Of a stretch of 64,000 bases of DNA, positions 52,517 through 62,021 are shown piece by piece; the stretch's first letter is position 1; each line of letters begins with the position of its first letter. The notes beneath the pieces were generated by a model. That model was not told where the DNA came from and searched no databases. It saw only the letters and a program-made list of their open reading frames with translations. The translations under genes and the position numbers were made by a program. Location of the stretch: NCBI GenBank assembly GCA_024645085.1, contig JAHEGN010000009.1, positions 1 through 64,000 of the forward strand, given 5' to 3'. The DNA is from Rhodobiaceae bacterium. GTDB taxonomy: Bacteria; Pseudomonadota; Alphaproteobacteria; RS24.

Positions 52517-52891
52517 ATGATGTCATTTATCTATGTCGGAATAGGCGGTGCGCTTGGCGCAATGGCGCGTTTCGGCGTGTCTGTTTGGCTCAAAACCGCT
52601 GCCATAGGCGGTTTTCCGTGGGCGACCTTGAGTGTCAATATTTTCGGCTCCTTGCTGATGGGCCTGTTAATGGGCTGGCTGGCGCGGTCCGGCAATGAGG
52701 GGGTGCGGCTTTTTCTGGCGGTTGGCGTGCTTGGCGGTTTCACCACATTTTCGGCCTTTTCTATGGAGCTGGTTAGCCTATTAGAACGCCGTGAAGCGGT
52801 TTTGGCTGTGCTTTATGCGTCGGGCTCGCTGATCGGCGGTGTCGCCGCCTTTATGGCTGGCTATGTGCTATTACGGAGTGTTGCGGCATGA
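52517..52891 (+). CDS. crcB: fluoride channel CrcB/Fluc
   Basis: Small dual-topology fluoride exporter of 124 residues with four membrane segments. GGALGAMARFGVSVWL at the N-terminus, the conserved Asn in TLSVNIFGSLLMG, and GVLGGFTTFSAFSMEL (with the Phe box and a Thr-Thr-Phe-Ser break) identify it. Two adjacent ATGs (52517, 52520) follow GGGGCGGG. No fluoride riboswitch was seen before it. The stop overlaps the next start as ATGA. It is the first gene of a run to atpF1-assembly chaperone and beyond. Confidence 0.94.
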   Translation: MMSFIYVGIGGALGAMARFGVSVWLKTAAIGGFPWATLSVNIFGSLLMGLLMGWLARSGNEGVRLFLAVGVLGGFTTFSAFSMELVSLLERREAVLAVLYASGSLIGGVAAFMAGYVLLRSVAA

Positions 52892-53886
52892 GTGGTGTGC
52901 ATCATCGGAAAGTGAAAAGCCAAGACGACGGCTTGCGGCTTGACCGTTGGTTTCGGCAATATTTCCCCGGGCTGACGCAGGGGCGTTTAGAAAAACTATT
53001 GCGACGCGGCTTGGTGCGAGTCGATGGTAAGCGTGCCAAAGCCAATGAGCGCGTGGTGATTGGACAATCGATTCGTATCCCGCCTGAAGTGCCGACTGAT
53101 CATAAATCACCAATCGCCAAACAAGTCGATGTGCCGCCGTCGCTGATTGAGCAATTGGAAGCGGCAATTATCCACCGCGATAAGCATATTCTGGTGCTCA
53201 ACAAACCCTCCGGCTTGGCCGTGCAGGGCGGCAGCAAAACCACAGTTCATGTCGATGCGGCTTTACCGGCTTTGCAATTTGAAGCTGAGGAAGCGCCGCG
53301 TTTGGTGCACCGGCTCGACCGCGATACCTCTGGCGTTTTACTCTTGGCGCGTAATCGCAAAGCGGCGCAATTTTTGACCCGTCATTTTGCCACCCGCGAA
53401 GTTGAGAAAATCTATTGGGCTTTGGCTCACGGCGTGCCGCGTCCACCGCGTGGGCGCATTAGCGTGCCCTTGGCCAAACGGGCCGCGGCAGATGGCGGCG
53501 AGCGCGTGCGCCCAGTTGATAAGTCAGACCCTGATGCGATGAATGCGCAAACTGATTTTGCCGAAATCGCCCGTGTCGGGCAGAGGTTTAGCTGGCTGGC
53601 GTTTCGCCCGCGCACCGGTCGCACCCACCAAATTCGTGCCCATGCGGCGGCCATTGGTCATCCTTTGGTGGGTGACCCAAAATACCGTGATGTCGAGCAA
53701 GAGGAAGAAACTGGCGGCATTTTGCCGAAAAAACTTCACTTGCACGCCCGATCGATTATATTGCCTCATCCGGCAGGCGGGCGGTTTTCATGCGAAGCGC
53801 CGTTGACTGGCCATATGGCGGAAACATGGGATATGCTAAGTTTAGACATAGCCGATGGGCATGATCCATTCGACGAGGAAAATTAA
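52888..53886 (+). CDS. rluC: RluA/RluC-family pseudouridine synthase
   Basis: 332-residue enzyme that converts uridine to pseudouridine in 23S rRNA. An N-terminal S4 RNA-binding domain (LRLDRWFRQYFPGLTQGRLEKLLRRGLVRVDGKRA, about residues 11-45) precedes the catalytic domain, in which RLDRDTSGVLLLARN carries the nucleophilic Asp. RTGRTHQIRAHAAAIGHPLVGDPKY is motif III. The RluC assignment rests on the S4 domain and neighbourhood; RluD-like specificity is possible. It is coupled to crcB by ATGA and to the HAD gene by TAATG. Confidence 0.9.
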   Translation: MSGVHHRKVKSQDDGLRLDRWFRQYFPGLTQGRLEKLLRRGLVRVDGKRAKANERVVIGQSIRIPPEVPTDHKSPIAKQVDVPPSLIEQLEAAIIHRDKHILVLNKPSGLAVQGGSKTTVHVDAALPALQFEAEEAPRLVHRLDRDTSGVLLLARNRKAAQFLTRHFATREVEKIYWALAHGVPRPPRGRISVPLAKRAAADGGERVRPVDKSDPDAMNAQTDFAEIARVGQRFSWLAFRPRTGRTHQIRAHAAAIGHPLVGDPKYRDVEQEEETGGILPKKLHLHARSIILPHPAGGRFSCEAPLTGHMAETWDMLSLDIADGHDPFDEEN

Positions 53887-54554
53887 TGCGCTTGGTAGTA
53901 TTCGATTGTGACGGCACTTTGGTTGATAGCCAACAAGCGATTGTTGCATCAACCGAAACAGCGCTGAGTGCGTTCGGCCTGCCAACGCCAGAACGGCAAG
54001 CCATTTTACATGCTGTTGGTCTGCCAGTAGATGTCGCCATGGCCACCCACGCGCCAGATGCCGATGAAGCGACCTTGGCCCAAGCCATCAGCCTGTTTCG
54101 CGAAACCTATCAAAAATTATCGCAACAAGATGACCGTGGGCAAATCATGTTCGATGGCATGCATGACCTAATTTGCGAGCTTGGCCAATTGCCGCAAACG
54201 CAAATGGCGATTGTCACCATGAAGTCGCGCCGCGGCCTGCATCGAGTTGTCGATGCTTATAACATTCGCGATTATTTTCAGGCTTTGAAAAGCGCTGACG
54301 ATGGGCCCGGCAAACCGGCGCCTGATCTATTGCTCGACGCCATGCGCGAATGCGGCGTCAGCCCTGAGCACACGGTGATGGTTGGCGATACCAGCTTTGA
54401 CATGCTGATGGCTAAGGCGGCTGGCGCCTATGCGATTGGCGTTGCCTGGGGCTATCAAGACATTGATGAATTGCTGGAAACCGGCGCCGATGATATTGCC
54501 GAAACACCAGAAAAGCTGAGACAAATTCTCGCCGCTTTCCCCGCTGGGGCTTAA
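53886..54554 (+). CDS. HAD-superfamily phosphatase, phosphoglycolate-phosphatase-like
   Basis: 222-residue haloacid-dehalogenase-type hydrolase. Motif I is FDCDGTLVDS with Asp7 and Asp9, motif II is the Thr-Met-Lys segment near residues 113-115, motif III Lys is in GKPAPD, and motif IV is GDTSFDMLMAKAAGAYAIGVAWG. The small helical cap of the Gph type follows motif I. The phosphorylated substrate is not evident. It overlaps rluC by one base and ends 3 bases before the ATP12 gene. Confidence 0.88.
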   Translation: MRLVVFDCDGTLVDSQQAIVASTETALSAFGLPTPERQAILHAVGLPVDVAMATHAPDADEATLAQAISLFRETYQKLSQQDDRGQIMFDGMHDLICELGQLPQTQMAIVTMKSRRGLHRVVDAYNIRDYFQALKSADDGPGKPAPDLLLDAMRECGVSPEHTVMVGDTSFDMLMAKAAGAYAIGVAWGYQDIDELLETGADDIAETPEKLRQILAAFPAGA

Positions 54555-54557
54555 GCC

Positions 54558-55256
54558 ATGGCCAAGCGTTTTTATGATATGGCGCGCTGCGTCGCCAGCG
54601 ATGATGGCTACGGCGTCCAGCTCGATACATTTGACCTCAAAACCCCGGCAAAAACTCTGATGCGCGTGCCAACGCCGGCCTTGGCTGAATTAGTCGCCAG
54701 CGAATGGAATGAGCAGGGCGATAAAATTGAGCCGGCCACCATGCCGGTAACGCGGCTGGTGTCGACCGCCATAGACCGTGTTTCGCTAGACCCTGCGGCG
54801 ACGGCTGAGGCTTTTGCCGCTTTTGGCATGTCGGATTTGCTGTTCTATCGGGCCAGCCACCCTGATCGCTTGGTGGCGCGGCAGAGCGAAAGCTGGGACC
54901 CGCTGCTCGCTTGGGCTAGCCAACGGTTTGACATGACCTTTTTGACCACTGAGAGCATTTTGCCAATACAGCAAGCGGCTGGTAATTTGCAAAAATTCGT
55001 CGCCCTCGCCAGTGGTCATGTGTTGCGCCTCACCGGTCTGGCCCACGCCGCCGCCTTAATGGGCTCAGCGATTATTGCCTTGGCTTTAGATGAGGCGCAT
55101 GTGTCGGCTGCGCAAGCCTATGAGCTGGCGTTTCTTGACGACCAGTTTCAAATCGAGGAATGGGGCGAGGATGAGGAAGCGCGCGACCGGCTGGACAAGA
55201 TAAAACTGGAAATAAAAATGCTTGCGGTCTATTTATCAGCACTGAAATCTGCTTAA
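54558..55256 (+). CDS. ATP12 family F1-ATPase assembly chaperone
   Basis: 232-residue protein of the ATP12 family, which in mitochondria chaperones the F1 alpha subunit and is kept in alphaproteobacteria. Diagnostic are TFDLKTPAKTLMRVPTPALAELVASEWNEQGDKIEPATMPVTRLVSTAIDRV (about residues 23-73) and the late DEAHVSAAQAYELAFLDDQFQIEEWGEDEEARDR. The crcB-rluC-HAD-ATP12 order is common in the class. Confidence 0.92.
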   Translation: MAKRFYDMARCVASDDGYGVQLDTFDLKTPAKTLMRVPTPALAELVASEWNEQGDKIEPATMPVTRLVSTAIDRVSLDPAATAEAFAAFGMSDLLFYRASHPDRLVARQSESWDPLLAWASQRFDMTFLTTESILPIQQAAGNLQKFVALASGHVLRLTGLAHAAALMGSAIIALALDEAHVSAAQAYELAFLDDQFQIEEWGEDEEARDRLDKIKLEIKMLAVYLSALKSA

Positions 55257-55292
55257 ATTTCAATCAATTCACGATTCTCTGGGGAGCACGTT

Positions 55293-56825
55293 GTGAGAGA
55301 TATTATTAAAGAGTTGGAAGAACGCCGTCGCGTCGCCCGATTGGGTGGGGGCGAAAAATACATTGAGGCGCAACATGCGCGCGGCAAGCTGACGGCGCGC
55401 GAGCGTATCGACCTACTGCTTGATCCTGGTAGTTTTGAAGAAATTGACATGTTCGTTGAACATGACGGGCAAGAGTTTGGCATGCAGGATAAGAAAATTC
55501 CTGGCGATGGAGTGGTCACGGGCTGGGGCACGGTCAATGGCCGCCCGATTTATCTCTATGCCAAAGACTTCACTGTTTTCGGCGGCTCGCTATCAAAGGC
55601 GCATTCCAAGAAAATCAACAAAGTGCAAGATATGGCCTTACGCAATGGCGTGCCGATTATTGGCATTTTGGACTCGGGCGGGGCGCGCATTCAAGAAGGC
55701 GTTGATGCGCTGGGCGGCTATGCCGAAGTGTTCCAACGCAATACGCTAGCCTCCGGGGTAATCCCGCAAATCACCATGATTATGGGCCCATGCGCTGGCG
55801 GTGATGTTTACTCACCAGCCATTACTGATTTCATTTTCATGGTGCGCAATACATCTTACATGTTCGTCACCGGCCCCGGAGTTGTCAAAACCGTCACCAA
55901 TGAAGAAGTCACGGCTGAAGAATTGGGCGGGGCTAAAGTTCACACCACCAAATCATCAGTGGCCGATGGTGCCTATGACAATGACGTCGAGGCGCTGGCT
56001 GAATTGCGCCGCTTGATTGATTTTCTGCCGCTTTCCAACACATCAGGCGTGCCAGAGCAGCCAAGTTTCGACATTCGCGATCGGGCCGAGGACGCGCTCG
56101 ACACTCTCGTGCCCGACAATCCCAACATGCCTTATGACATGATGGAATTGGTCAAAAAAGTGGTCGATGAGGGTGACCTCTTTGAGATTCAAAAAGATTT
56201 TGCCAAAAATATTATCGTCGGCTTTGGTCGCATTGAAGGCCGTTCGGTTGGCTTTGTCGCCAATCAGCCAATGACTTTGGCCGGTGTGCTTGACAGTGAC
56301 GCCAGCCGCAAAGCCGCCCGTTTTGTCAGATTTTGCGATTGTTTTGACATTCCAATCGTTACTTTCGTCGATGTGCCCGGGTTTTTGCCCGGCACGTCGC
56401 AAGAATATGGCGGGCTGATTAAACATGGTGCTAAATTGCTTTTCGCCTATGCCGAAGCCACCGTGCCAAAAATCACCGTCATCACGCGCAAAGCCTATGG
56501 CGGTGCCTATGATGTGATGGCCTCGAAACATTTGCGCGGCGATATGAATTACGCTTGGCCGACAGCCGAAATTGCGGTGATGGGGGCCAAAGGGGCGGTG
56601 GAAATTATTTTCCGCAGCTCGATTGGCAATGATGAAGAAATCGCCGAACACACACGCGAATATGAAGAGAAGTTTCTCAACCCATTTGTCGCCGCCGAGC
56701 GCGGTTATATTGATGAGGTTATTCAGCCGCATAATACGCGCCGTCGCGTGGCACGTTCATTGGCCTTATTGCGAAATAAGGAACTCGAAAACCCGTGGAA
56801 AAAACACGATAATATTCCGCTATAA
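55293..56825 (+). CDS. pccB: propionyl-CoA carboxylase beta subunit (carboxyltransferase)
   Basis: 510-residue carboxyltransferase that moves the carboxyl group from biotin to propionyl-CoA, giving methylmalonyl-CoA. The N-terminal half ([43 protein letters not shown]) and C-terminal half ([52 protein letters not shown]) each bear a crotonase-type oxyanion site with paired Gly. The start is a GTG at 55293 after GGGGAG. pccA follows after 9 bases. Acyl substrates other than propionyl-CoA cannot be ruled out. Confidence 0.94.
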   Translation: MRDIIKELEERRRVARLGGGEKYIEAQHARGKLTARERIDLLLDPGSFEEIDMFVEHDGQEFGMQDKKIPGDGVVTGWGTVNGRPIYLYAKDFTVFGGSLSKAHSKKINKVQDMALRNGVPIIGILDSGGARIQEGVDALGGYAEVFQRNTLASGVIPQITMIMGPCAGGDVYSPAITDFIFMVRNTSYMFVTGPGVVKTVTNEEVTAEELGGAKVHTTKSSVADGAYDNDVEALAELRRLIDFLPLSNTSGVPEQPSFDIRDRAEDALDTLVPDNPNMPYDMMELVKKVVDEGDLFEIQKDFAKNIIVGFGRIEGRSVGFVANQPMTLAGVLDSDASRKAARFVRFCDCFDIPIVTFVDVPGFLPGTSQEYGGLIKHGAKLLFAYAEATVPKITVITRKAYGGAYDVMASKHLRGDMNYAWPTAEIAVMGAKGAVEIIFRSSIGNDEEIAEHTREYEEKFLNPFVAAERGYIDEVIQPHNTRRRVARSLALLRNKELENPWKKHDNIPL

Positions 56826-56834
56826 GGCTTTAAA

Positions 56835-58820
56835 ATGTTCAAAAAAATTCTCATTGCAAACCGTGGCGAAATTGCTTGCCGTGTTATCCGTTCGGCCCGC
56901 GCTATGGGCATTAAAACTGTCGCCGTTTATTCCGATGCCGACGCCTTAGCCCTGCATGTGCGTGAGGCTGATGAAGCCGTTCATATCGGCGGCGCGCCGG
57001 CCTCTGAAAGCTATTTGGTGATTGATAAAATTCTCGATGCCATCAAACAGACGGGCGCCGAAGCCGTGCATCCAGGCTATGGTTTTTTGAGTGAAAACCG
57101 CGCCTTTGCCGAAGCATTAGACAAAGCCGGTGTCGCCTTTATCGGCCCGCCAGCTGGCGCTATTGAAGCGATGGGCGATAAAATCACCTCGAAAAAACTA
57201 GCTGCCGAAGCTGGCGTCACCACTGTGCCCGGCTATATGGGGCTGATTGAAGATGCCGATGAAGCGGTAAAAATTGCCGGTCAGATTGGCTATCCAGTGA
57301 TGATTAAAGCCTCGGCGGGCGGCGGCGGTAAAGGCATGCGGGTTGCCTATAATGATCAAGAAGCACGCGAAGGCTTTCAATCGTCGAAAAATGAGGCCGC
57401 CTCAAGCTTTGGCGATGATCGCATTTTCATTGAGAAATTTGTCACTCAGCCGCGCCATATTGAAATTCAAATATTGGGCGATAAGCACGGCAATTTGATT
57501 TATTTGGGTGAGCGCGAATGTTCGATTCAGCGCCGCAACCAAAAGGTTATTGAAGAAGCACCAAGCCCGTTTCTTGATGCCAAAACCCGCAAAGCCATGG
57601 GCGAGCAGGCGGTGGCCTTGGCCAAAGCCGTTGACTATTGCTCGGCCGGTACGGTGGAATTCATTGTTGATGGCGAGCGCAATTTTTACTTCCTTGAAAT
57701 GAACACACGTTTGCAAGTTGAACATCCGGTGACCGAATTGATTACCGGCGTTGATTTGGTCGAGCAAATGATCAAAGTCGCGGCTGGTGAAAAACTCACT
57801 TTGCAGCAAAAAGACGTGAAACTCGAAGGCTGGGCGATGGAAAGCCGTGTCTATGCCGAAGATCCCTATCGTGGCTTTCTGCCGTCGACCGGTCGTTTGA
57901 GCTATTATCGGCCGCCCGAAGAACAAGTCGCCAATGGCATTACCGTGCGCAATGATACTGGGGTTTATGAGGGCGGCGAGATTTCGCTTTTCTATGATCC
58001 AATGATTGCCAAATTAATCACCCATGCGCCGGACCGGACGCAAGCCATTGACGCCATGTCGCAAGCGCTTGATGGCTTCCGTATTGATGGCATTCGCCAC
58101 AATATTGATTTCCTCGGCGCCATTATGGGTCATCAGCGTTTCCGCGATGGCAATCTGACAACCGCCTTTATCGACGAAGAATATCCGGAAGGTTTTGCCG
58201 GGGCGCCGGTTTCGGCAAGCCGCGAAAAAGCTTTGGCGGCGCTGGGCTATGTGATGATGCGGCGGCGCCTGCTGCGGGCCACTCAAACCTCGCATATTCT
58301 GTCCAATCATGAATATCAGCCAAACCCACAAATGGCGGTGCAAATCGGCGAAACCGTGTTTAGCGCTGATGAAACCGATGACGGTGTGGCGCTTGACGGC
58401 ACGGCCTTGAGTGTGGCCACAGATTGGCTGCCCGGTGATTTATTCGCCGAGGCTGAAATCGACGGGCAGTTCATGAAAGTCAGTGTTGACGCCATGGCCG
58501 AGGGCTATTGCTTAACCGGCGGCGGGGCGATGATTGAGGTGCAGGTGCGATCGATGGCGGCACAGGCCCTGATGGTGCATATGCCAGAAAAAACCGATGG
58601 CGTTAGCGACAAAGAATTGATTTGCCCAATGCCAGGTGTGGTGGTGTCAGTTGCCGTTGCTGAAGGTGATGCGGTCAAGGCGGGTCAGCCATTGGCGGTG
58701 GTTGAGGCGATGAAAATGGAAAATATTCTGCGCGCCGAAAAAGACGTCACCATTGCCAAAGTGCTTTGCGCGCAGGGCGATAAGCTGGCCGTCGACGATG
58801 TTATGATTGAGTTTGAATAG
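56835..58820 (+). CDS. pccA: propionyl-CoA carboxylase alpha subunit (biotin carboxylase and biotin carrier)
   Basis: 661-residue subunit. The biotin carboxylase domain (about residues 1-450) has [22 protein letters not shown], the ATP-grasp loop [12 protein letters not shown], and [21 protein letters not shown] linker barrel domain precedes the C-terminal biotinyl domain, where Lys627 in VVEAMKMEN is the biotin site. The protein works with PccB to feed odd-chain and branched-chain carbon into methylmalonyl-CoA. The last 20 bases overlap the convergent lipB gene. Confidence 0.95.
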   Translation: MFKKILIANRGEIACRVIRSARAMGIKTVAVYSDADALALHVREADEAVHIGGAPASESYLVIDKILDAIKQTGAEAVHPGYGFLSENRAFAEALDKAGVAFIGPPAGAIEAMGDKITSKKLAAEAGVTTVPGYMGLIEDADEAVKIAGQIGYPVMIKASAGGGGKGMRVAYNDQEAREGFQSSKNEAASSFGDDRIFIEKFVTQPRHIEIQILGDKHGNLIYLGERECSIQRRNQKVIEEAPSPFLDAKTRKAMGEQAVALAKAVDYCSAGTVEFIVDGERNFYFLEMNTRLQVEHPVTELITGVDLVEQMIKVAAGEKLTLQQKDVKLEGWAMESRVYAEDPYRGFLPSTGRLSYYRPPEEQVANGITVRNDTGVYEGGEISLFYDPMIAKLITHAPDRTQAIDAMSQALDGFRIDGIRHNIDFLGAIMGHQRFRDGNLTTAFIDEEYPEGFAGAPVSASREKALAALGYVMMRRRLLRATQTSHILSNHEYQPNPQMAVQIGETVFSADETDDGVALDGTALSVATDWLPGDLFAEAEIDGQFMKVSVDAMAEGYCLTGGGAMIEVQVRSMAAQALMVHMPEKTDGVSDKELICPMPGVVVSVAVAEGDAVKAGQPLAVVEAMKMENILRAEKDVTIAKVLCAQGDKLAVDDVMIEFE

Positions 58821-59478
58821 CGTTTTCTTGCGGGAAATAAGCGGCAAAATTGTCAATCAGCGCTTTATCAAGCTCTGGCATGGCAATTGGATAGCCCAGG
58901 TCAATCATGCTGGTGACGCCCTGATCGCTGATACCGCAGGGCACAATGGCATCAAAATCGTTCAATTCCGGCTCCACATTAATGGCAATGCCATGAAAGC
59001 TCACCCAACGGCGGATGCGTAAGCCAATAGCGGCAATTTTATCCTCCCGCTCTGGCCCTTTATCAGGCCGTGGCACCCAAACGCCGACGCGGTCGCGGGT
59101 GATATGCGCGGCAATATTAAAATCGGCCAATGTGCCAATCACCCAGTTTTCGGTTTGCTCAACAAACTTGCGCACATCGCGCCCACGCCTGCGCAAGTCC
59201 AGCATCATATAGACAACCCGCTGGCCGGGCCCATGATAAGTATAGGCACCGCCGCGTTTGCTCGGATAAATCGGGTGCCGGTCGGGGCGCAATAAATCCT
59301 CTGGCTTGGCCGACGTGCCCGCCGTATAAAGCGGTGGGTGTTCGAGAAACCACAAACATTCGGCCGCCTGACCATTGATAATGCCCTCAACCCGCTGTTC
59401 CATAAAACCGACAGCTTCATCATAGTCGACCAATTGGTCGCTGAATTTGAGCTCCGGCAGGGTGGTATTATTTGACAT
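58801..59478 (-). CDS. lipB: lipoyl(octanoyl) transferase LipB
   Basis: Transfers octanoyl groups from acyl carrier protein to lipoyl domains of 2-oxoacid dehydrogenases and the glycine cleavage system. The 225-residue protein has [38 protein letters not shown] with the catalytic Lys, and the nucleophile Cys181 in [14 protein letters not shown]. The frame is open up to 59589, but the ATG at 59478 gives the family length. Its 3' end runs 20 bases into pccA. Confidence 0.95.
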   Translation of the reverse strand: MSNNTTLPELKFSDQLVDYDEAVGFMEQRVEGIINGQAAECLWFLEHPPLYTAGTSAKPEDLLRPDRHPIYPSKRGGAYTYHGPGQRVVYMMLDLRRRGRDVRKFVEQTENWVIGTLADFNIAAHITRDRVGVWVPRPDKGPEREDKIAAIGLRIRRWVSFHGIAINVEPELNDFDAIVPCGISDQGVTSMIDLGYPIAMPELDKALIDNFAAYFPQENAIQTQS

Positions 59479-59523
59479 AAGCCTGTGTAGCATTTCTCGC
59501 CAATGAATAAAAACAAAATATAA

Positions 59524-59544
59524 TGTAGAATAAAAATATCTACA
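59524..59544. promoter_or_regulatory. inverted repeat in the lipB / cysG-like intergenic gap
   Basis: TGTAGA, nine bases, then TCTACA, in a very AT-rich divergent gap of 122 bases. The spacing gives a TN11-16A-type element such as LysR-family regulators use. Given the cysH gene downstream, a CysB-like regulator is possible, but this is conjecture. Confidence 0.3.
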
Positions 59545-59552
59545 AAAAAACA

Positions 59553-59581
59553 TTGATAAAAGCGGCCGAATACCACATATA
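59553..59581 (+). promoter_or_regulatory. candidate promoter of the cysG-like / cysH operon
   Basis: TTGATA (59553-59558), 17 bases, then CATATA (59576-59581). The predicted start near 59588 is a few bases before the AGGAG ribosome-binding site of the gene at 59601. Consensus match is moderate. Confidence 0.4.
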
Positions 59582-59600
59582 TGAAGCATAGGAGTGTTTT

Positions 59601-60161
59601 ATGCTGCCGATTATTCTTGATGTCACCAATTTGACGCTGGCCATTATTGGCAGTGGGCCTCAGGCGCGCCGCCGTTTGCAAATGGTAGATGCTGCTGGCG
59701 CTGCCTTTGTGCGGATTTATGCCGAACAGGCTGAAGCAGAAATGGTTGAGCTGGCTGGCGACCGGTTGATTGAAACATGGCCGAGTGAGGCTGAGATTGC
59801 TGCTTGTCATGTGGTCTATGTCGCCAATGTCGAAGACGCGCTGGCCGAGGCCATTACCGCTATTGGGCGGGCTCATAAGACCTTGGTCAATGTTGAGGAC
59901 GTTAAGCCATTGTGTGATTTTCATGTGCCGGCGATTGTGCGGCGGGGCGATATGTTGCTGACCGCCTCAACTGGCGGGCAGTCGCCGGGCTTGGCGCGCC
60001 GCTTAAAAACCAGTCTTGAAGAACACTATCCCGCGCAATGGTCTGAGCGGCTTGAGATTCTCGCGCGCAAGCGCGAGCAATGGCGCAAAGAGGGGGCCGC
60101 CTTTGGCGAGTTAATTTCGCGCACCAATCAGGTGATTGATGATGAGGGGTGGTTGTCATGA
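59601..60161 (+). CDS. precorrin-2 dehydrogenase / siroheme synthase N-terminal domain protein
   Basis: 186-residue protein resembling the N-terminal CysG domain (Met8-like), which oxidises precorrin-2 and inserts iron to give siroheme for sulfite or nitrite reductase. The NAD-binding loop IGSGPQARRRLQMVDAAGA is at about residues 15-33, and STGGQSPGLARRLKTSLEEHYP near 127-148 is the family's active-site segment. There is no methyltransferase domain, unlike full CysG. It is coupled to cysH by ATGA, supporting a role in assimilatory sulfate reduction. Confidence 0.85.
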   Translation: MLPIILDVTNLTLAIIGSGPQARRRLQMVDAAGAAFVRIYAEQAEAEMVELAGDRLIETWPSEAEIAACHVVYVANVEDALAEAITAIGRAHKTLVNVEDVKPLCDFHVPAIVRRGDMLLTASTGGQSPGLARRLKTSLEEHYPAQWSERLEILARKREQWRKEGAAFGELISRTNQVIDDEGWLS

Positions 60162-60886
60162 GTTTAGCTTTGCCTACAGCCCAGCCAACCGTCGATGTCG
60201 CGGCGCTCAACGCGCTTTATGAATCCATGACGCCGCAAGAGGTGTTGCGCCATGCGATTACCGAGGCTTTTGTTGAGCGCATTTGCATTGTGTCGTCATT
60301 TGGCGCCGAGTCGGTGATCCTATTGCATATGATTGCGCAAATTGACCCGTCTGTGCCGGTGATTTGCCTGAATACCGGCAAATTATTTGGCGAGACATTG
60401 CGTTATCGCGATCGTCTACAGGCAGCATTGGGGTTGACTGACATTCGCGCCGTGGCGCCGCATCCTGATGATTTGCGGGCCAGTGACCCGAAGGGCAGCC
60501 TATGGCAGCGCGACACTGACGGTTGCTGTCATATTCGCAAAGTTTTACCGCAAGCCCGTGCGGTGTCGGGATTTGATGCCCTCATCACGGGTCGCAAAAA
60601 GTTTCAAACTGATACGCGTCAAACCATGGATGTTATCGAATCGAGCACTGATGGTCGCTATAAGATAAATCCGCTGGCCAATTGGCAGCTTGATGCGTTG
60701 AAAAGCTATATTGAAACCCATAATTTGCCGCGCCATCCGTTGGTGAAAGACGGTTATTTGTCGATTGGCTGCATGCCATGCACCTCAAAAGTTGAGGCTG
60801 GCGGCGATTATCGTTCGGGTCGTTGGGCTGGCAGTGACAAGGATGAATGCGGTATTCACTTGAATATTGATGGCGACGGCATTTAA
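60158..60886 (+). CDS. cysH: adenylyl-sulfate (APS) reductase, assimilatory, [4Fe-4S]
   Basis: Reduces adenylyl sulfate to sulfite with thioredoxin. The 242-residue protein has the nucleotide-binding SSFGAESVILLHM (about residues 46-58). Cys123-Cys124 (DGCCHIRK) and Cys205-Cys208 (GCMPC) are the four cluster ligands that separate APS reductases from enterobacterial PAPS reductase. The catalytic Cys231 is in DECGIH. The ATG at 60158 overlaps the preceding stop as ATGA; an in-frame GTG at 60149 is less likely. No sulfite reductase gene is in the window. Confidence 0.94.
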   Translation: MSLALPTAQPTVDVAALNALYESMTPQEVLRHAITEAFVERICIVSSFGAESVILLHMIAQIDPSVPVICLNTGKLFGETLRYRDRLQAALGLTDIRAVAPHPDDLRASDPKGSLWQRDTDGCCHIRKVLPQARAVSGFDALITGRKKFQTDTRQTMDVIESSTDGRYKINPLANWQLDALKSYIETHNLPRHPLVKDGYLSIGCMPCTSKVEAGGDYRSGRWAGSDKDECGIHLNIDGDGI

Positions 60887-60914
60887 GTTTAGGGCCCTGA
60901 AATAGCTACCAAAG

Positions 60915-60943
60915 TTGCTTGTTAAAAGGTTTAAATCTTGCTA
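60915..60943 (+). promoter_or_regulatory. candidate tRNA-Leu promoter
   Basis: TTGCTT (60915-60920), 17 bases, then TTGCTA (60938-60943), with a C-rich discriminator as in many tRNA promoters. The start would be near 60950, 15 bases before the tRNA. Confidence 0.4.
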
Positions 60944-60964
60944 CACCCCAAGCCTGTCTGGCGT

Positions 60965-61051
60965 GCGGTCGTGGCGGAATTGGTAGACGCGCAGCGTTGA
61001 GGTCGCTGTGGGGTAACACCCGTGGAAGTTCGAGTCTTCTCGACCGCACCA
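60965..61051 (+). tRNA. tRNA-Leu (GAG anticodon)
   Basis: The acceptor stem GCGGTCG (60965-60971) pairs with CGACCGC (61041-61047), with A and encoded CCA after it. The anticodon stem CAGCG/CGCTG closes the loop TTGAGGT, giving GAG. A long variable arm confirms a class II tRNA. It stands alone between cysH and a small membrane protein gene. Confidence 0.97.
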
Positions 61052-61166
61052 AGGCCTCTCTCCCCATATTATTTACCAACTGCCTTGTAAACGCCTCGCG
61101 CTTTATATTACCTTTTTTAACCGTCCGTGATGGGTCATGGGGGTAATGAAACAGAGAGGCACTTTG

Positions 61167-61532
61167 ATGAGCTTTTATTTATTTCTAATTGCAGCGGCGA
61201 TATGTTTTCTCAGCGCAGGCGTGCATGGCATATGGGGCAGAGGCGTATATTTGGGGTTTATTAGCAAGACCAATTTACCGATCCGCGAAAAGACCATCAG
61301 TGCCGTCACTTGGGACATTTTCACGATTATGTTGCTGGTAAGCGGCGGCTGTTTGGGCTTCGTCGCCTTCAACGCCCAAGCCATTTGGATGGCCTATCCG
61401 ATCATGTTGATAAATCTCCTGGGGGCAGGCGTGTTTTTTGCGATGATAGCCACGGGCCGAAAAGAACTTATTGCTTTGCCAGGCGCTTACTTAATGAGCG
61501 CTATTGGGGTTCTGACGCTATTGGCTGTTTAA
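61167..61532 (+). CDS. small four-helix membrane protein of unknown function
   Basis: Not recognised. 121 residues with four predicted membrane segments (about residues 2-20, 48-68, 72-95 and 102-121) and a short basic/polar loop (GRGVYLGFISKTNLPIREKT) between the first two. The ATG at 61167 is preceded by AGAGAGG; in-frame ATGs at 61137-61146 are less likely because they would add a charged tail before the first helix. It stands alone behind tRNA-Leu. The promoter may be TTGTAA with TATTAC near 61084-61110, but the spacing is short. Confidence 0.65.
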   Translation: MSFYLFLIAAAICFLSAGVHGIWGRGVYLGFISKTNLPIREKTISAVTWDIFTIMLLVSGGCLGFVAFNAQAIWMAYPIMLINLLGAGVFFAMIATGRKELIALPGAYLMSAIGVLTLLAV

Positions 61533-61672
61533 AATTCACGTCCCTTGCTTGCGCCGATACGAGGCTGTTGTGTTAGCGGCGCCCTTATCTGACGATTTTT
61601 ATAGAACTCCCGATGGTTTTTCGGTTACGCTCCCTTAACGCAATCAGAATGGTCGCTCCAGCGCATGGGACA

Positions 61673-61963
61673 ATGAAAATAAATAAACAGCTTCTCATAT
61701 TGCTTTTCGTAAGCTTTATCAGCGCCCAGCTGATGGCGGCCCTGCATATCGCCCAATATGGCGTTGGCGATCATCTGCATGATGGGCAATTTTGCCAAAT
61801 TCATTTGCAGCGCGAACAAGGCCATGCCGCCGCACCTGATGGCTTCGTCCTCACCATTCGCGCCGCCAGTTTTATTTGGCTGACGCCTACCCAACACCAG
61901 CAAATTGTTCTACCAAAACCCCACACCATTGCCGCGCCCCGCGCGCCGCCGCAGCTCTCCTAG
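61673..61963 (+). CDS. small exported His/Cys-containing protein, candidate metal-uptake accessory
   Basis: 96 residues. A hydrophobic N-terminal signal or anchor (about residues 5-22) is followed by HIAQYGVGDHLHDGQFCQIHLQREQ (a 25-residue metal-ligand-like patch; key residues His25, His34, His36, Cys41, His44) and a Pro-rich end reading APRAPPQL. The pattern resembles small periplasmic proteins of the DUF2946 kind found before metal-transport genes. It lies 58 bases before the porin-like gene. The start at 61673 is chosen because it begins right before the signal segment; the frame is open to 61613. Function is inferred. Confidence 0.55.
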   Translation: MKINKQLLILLFVSFISAQLMAALHIAQYGVGDHLHDGQFCQIHLQREQGHAAAPDGFVLTIRAASFIWLTPTQHQQIVLPKPHTIAAPRAPPQLS

Positions 61964-62021
61964 ACCCAAAATCACATTAACGCGCCGCCGAGTGGCTGGC
62001 GCCTCTGTCTAGGAGACAATT

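Noticed and set aside
61533-61672. A Zur box upstream of the putative zinc locus
   Set aside because: No palindrome resembling known alphaproteobacterial Zur sites was found in this gap or in 61964-62021.
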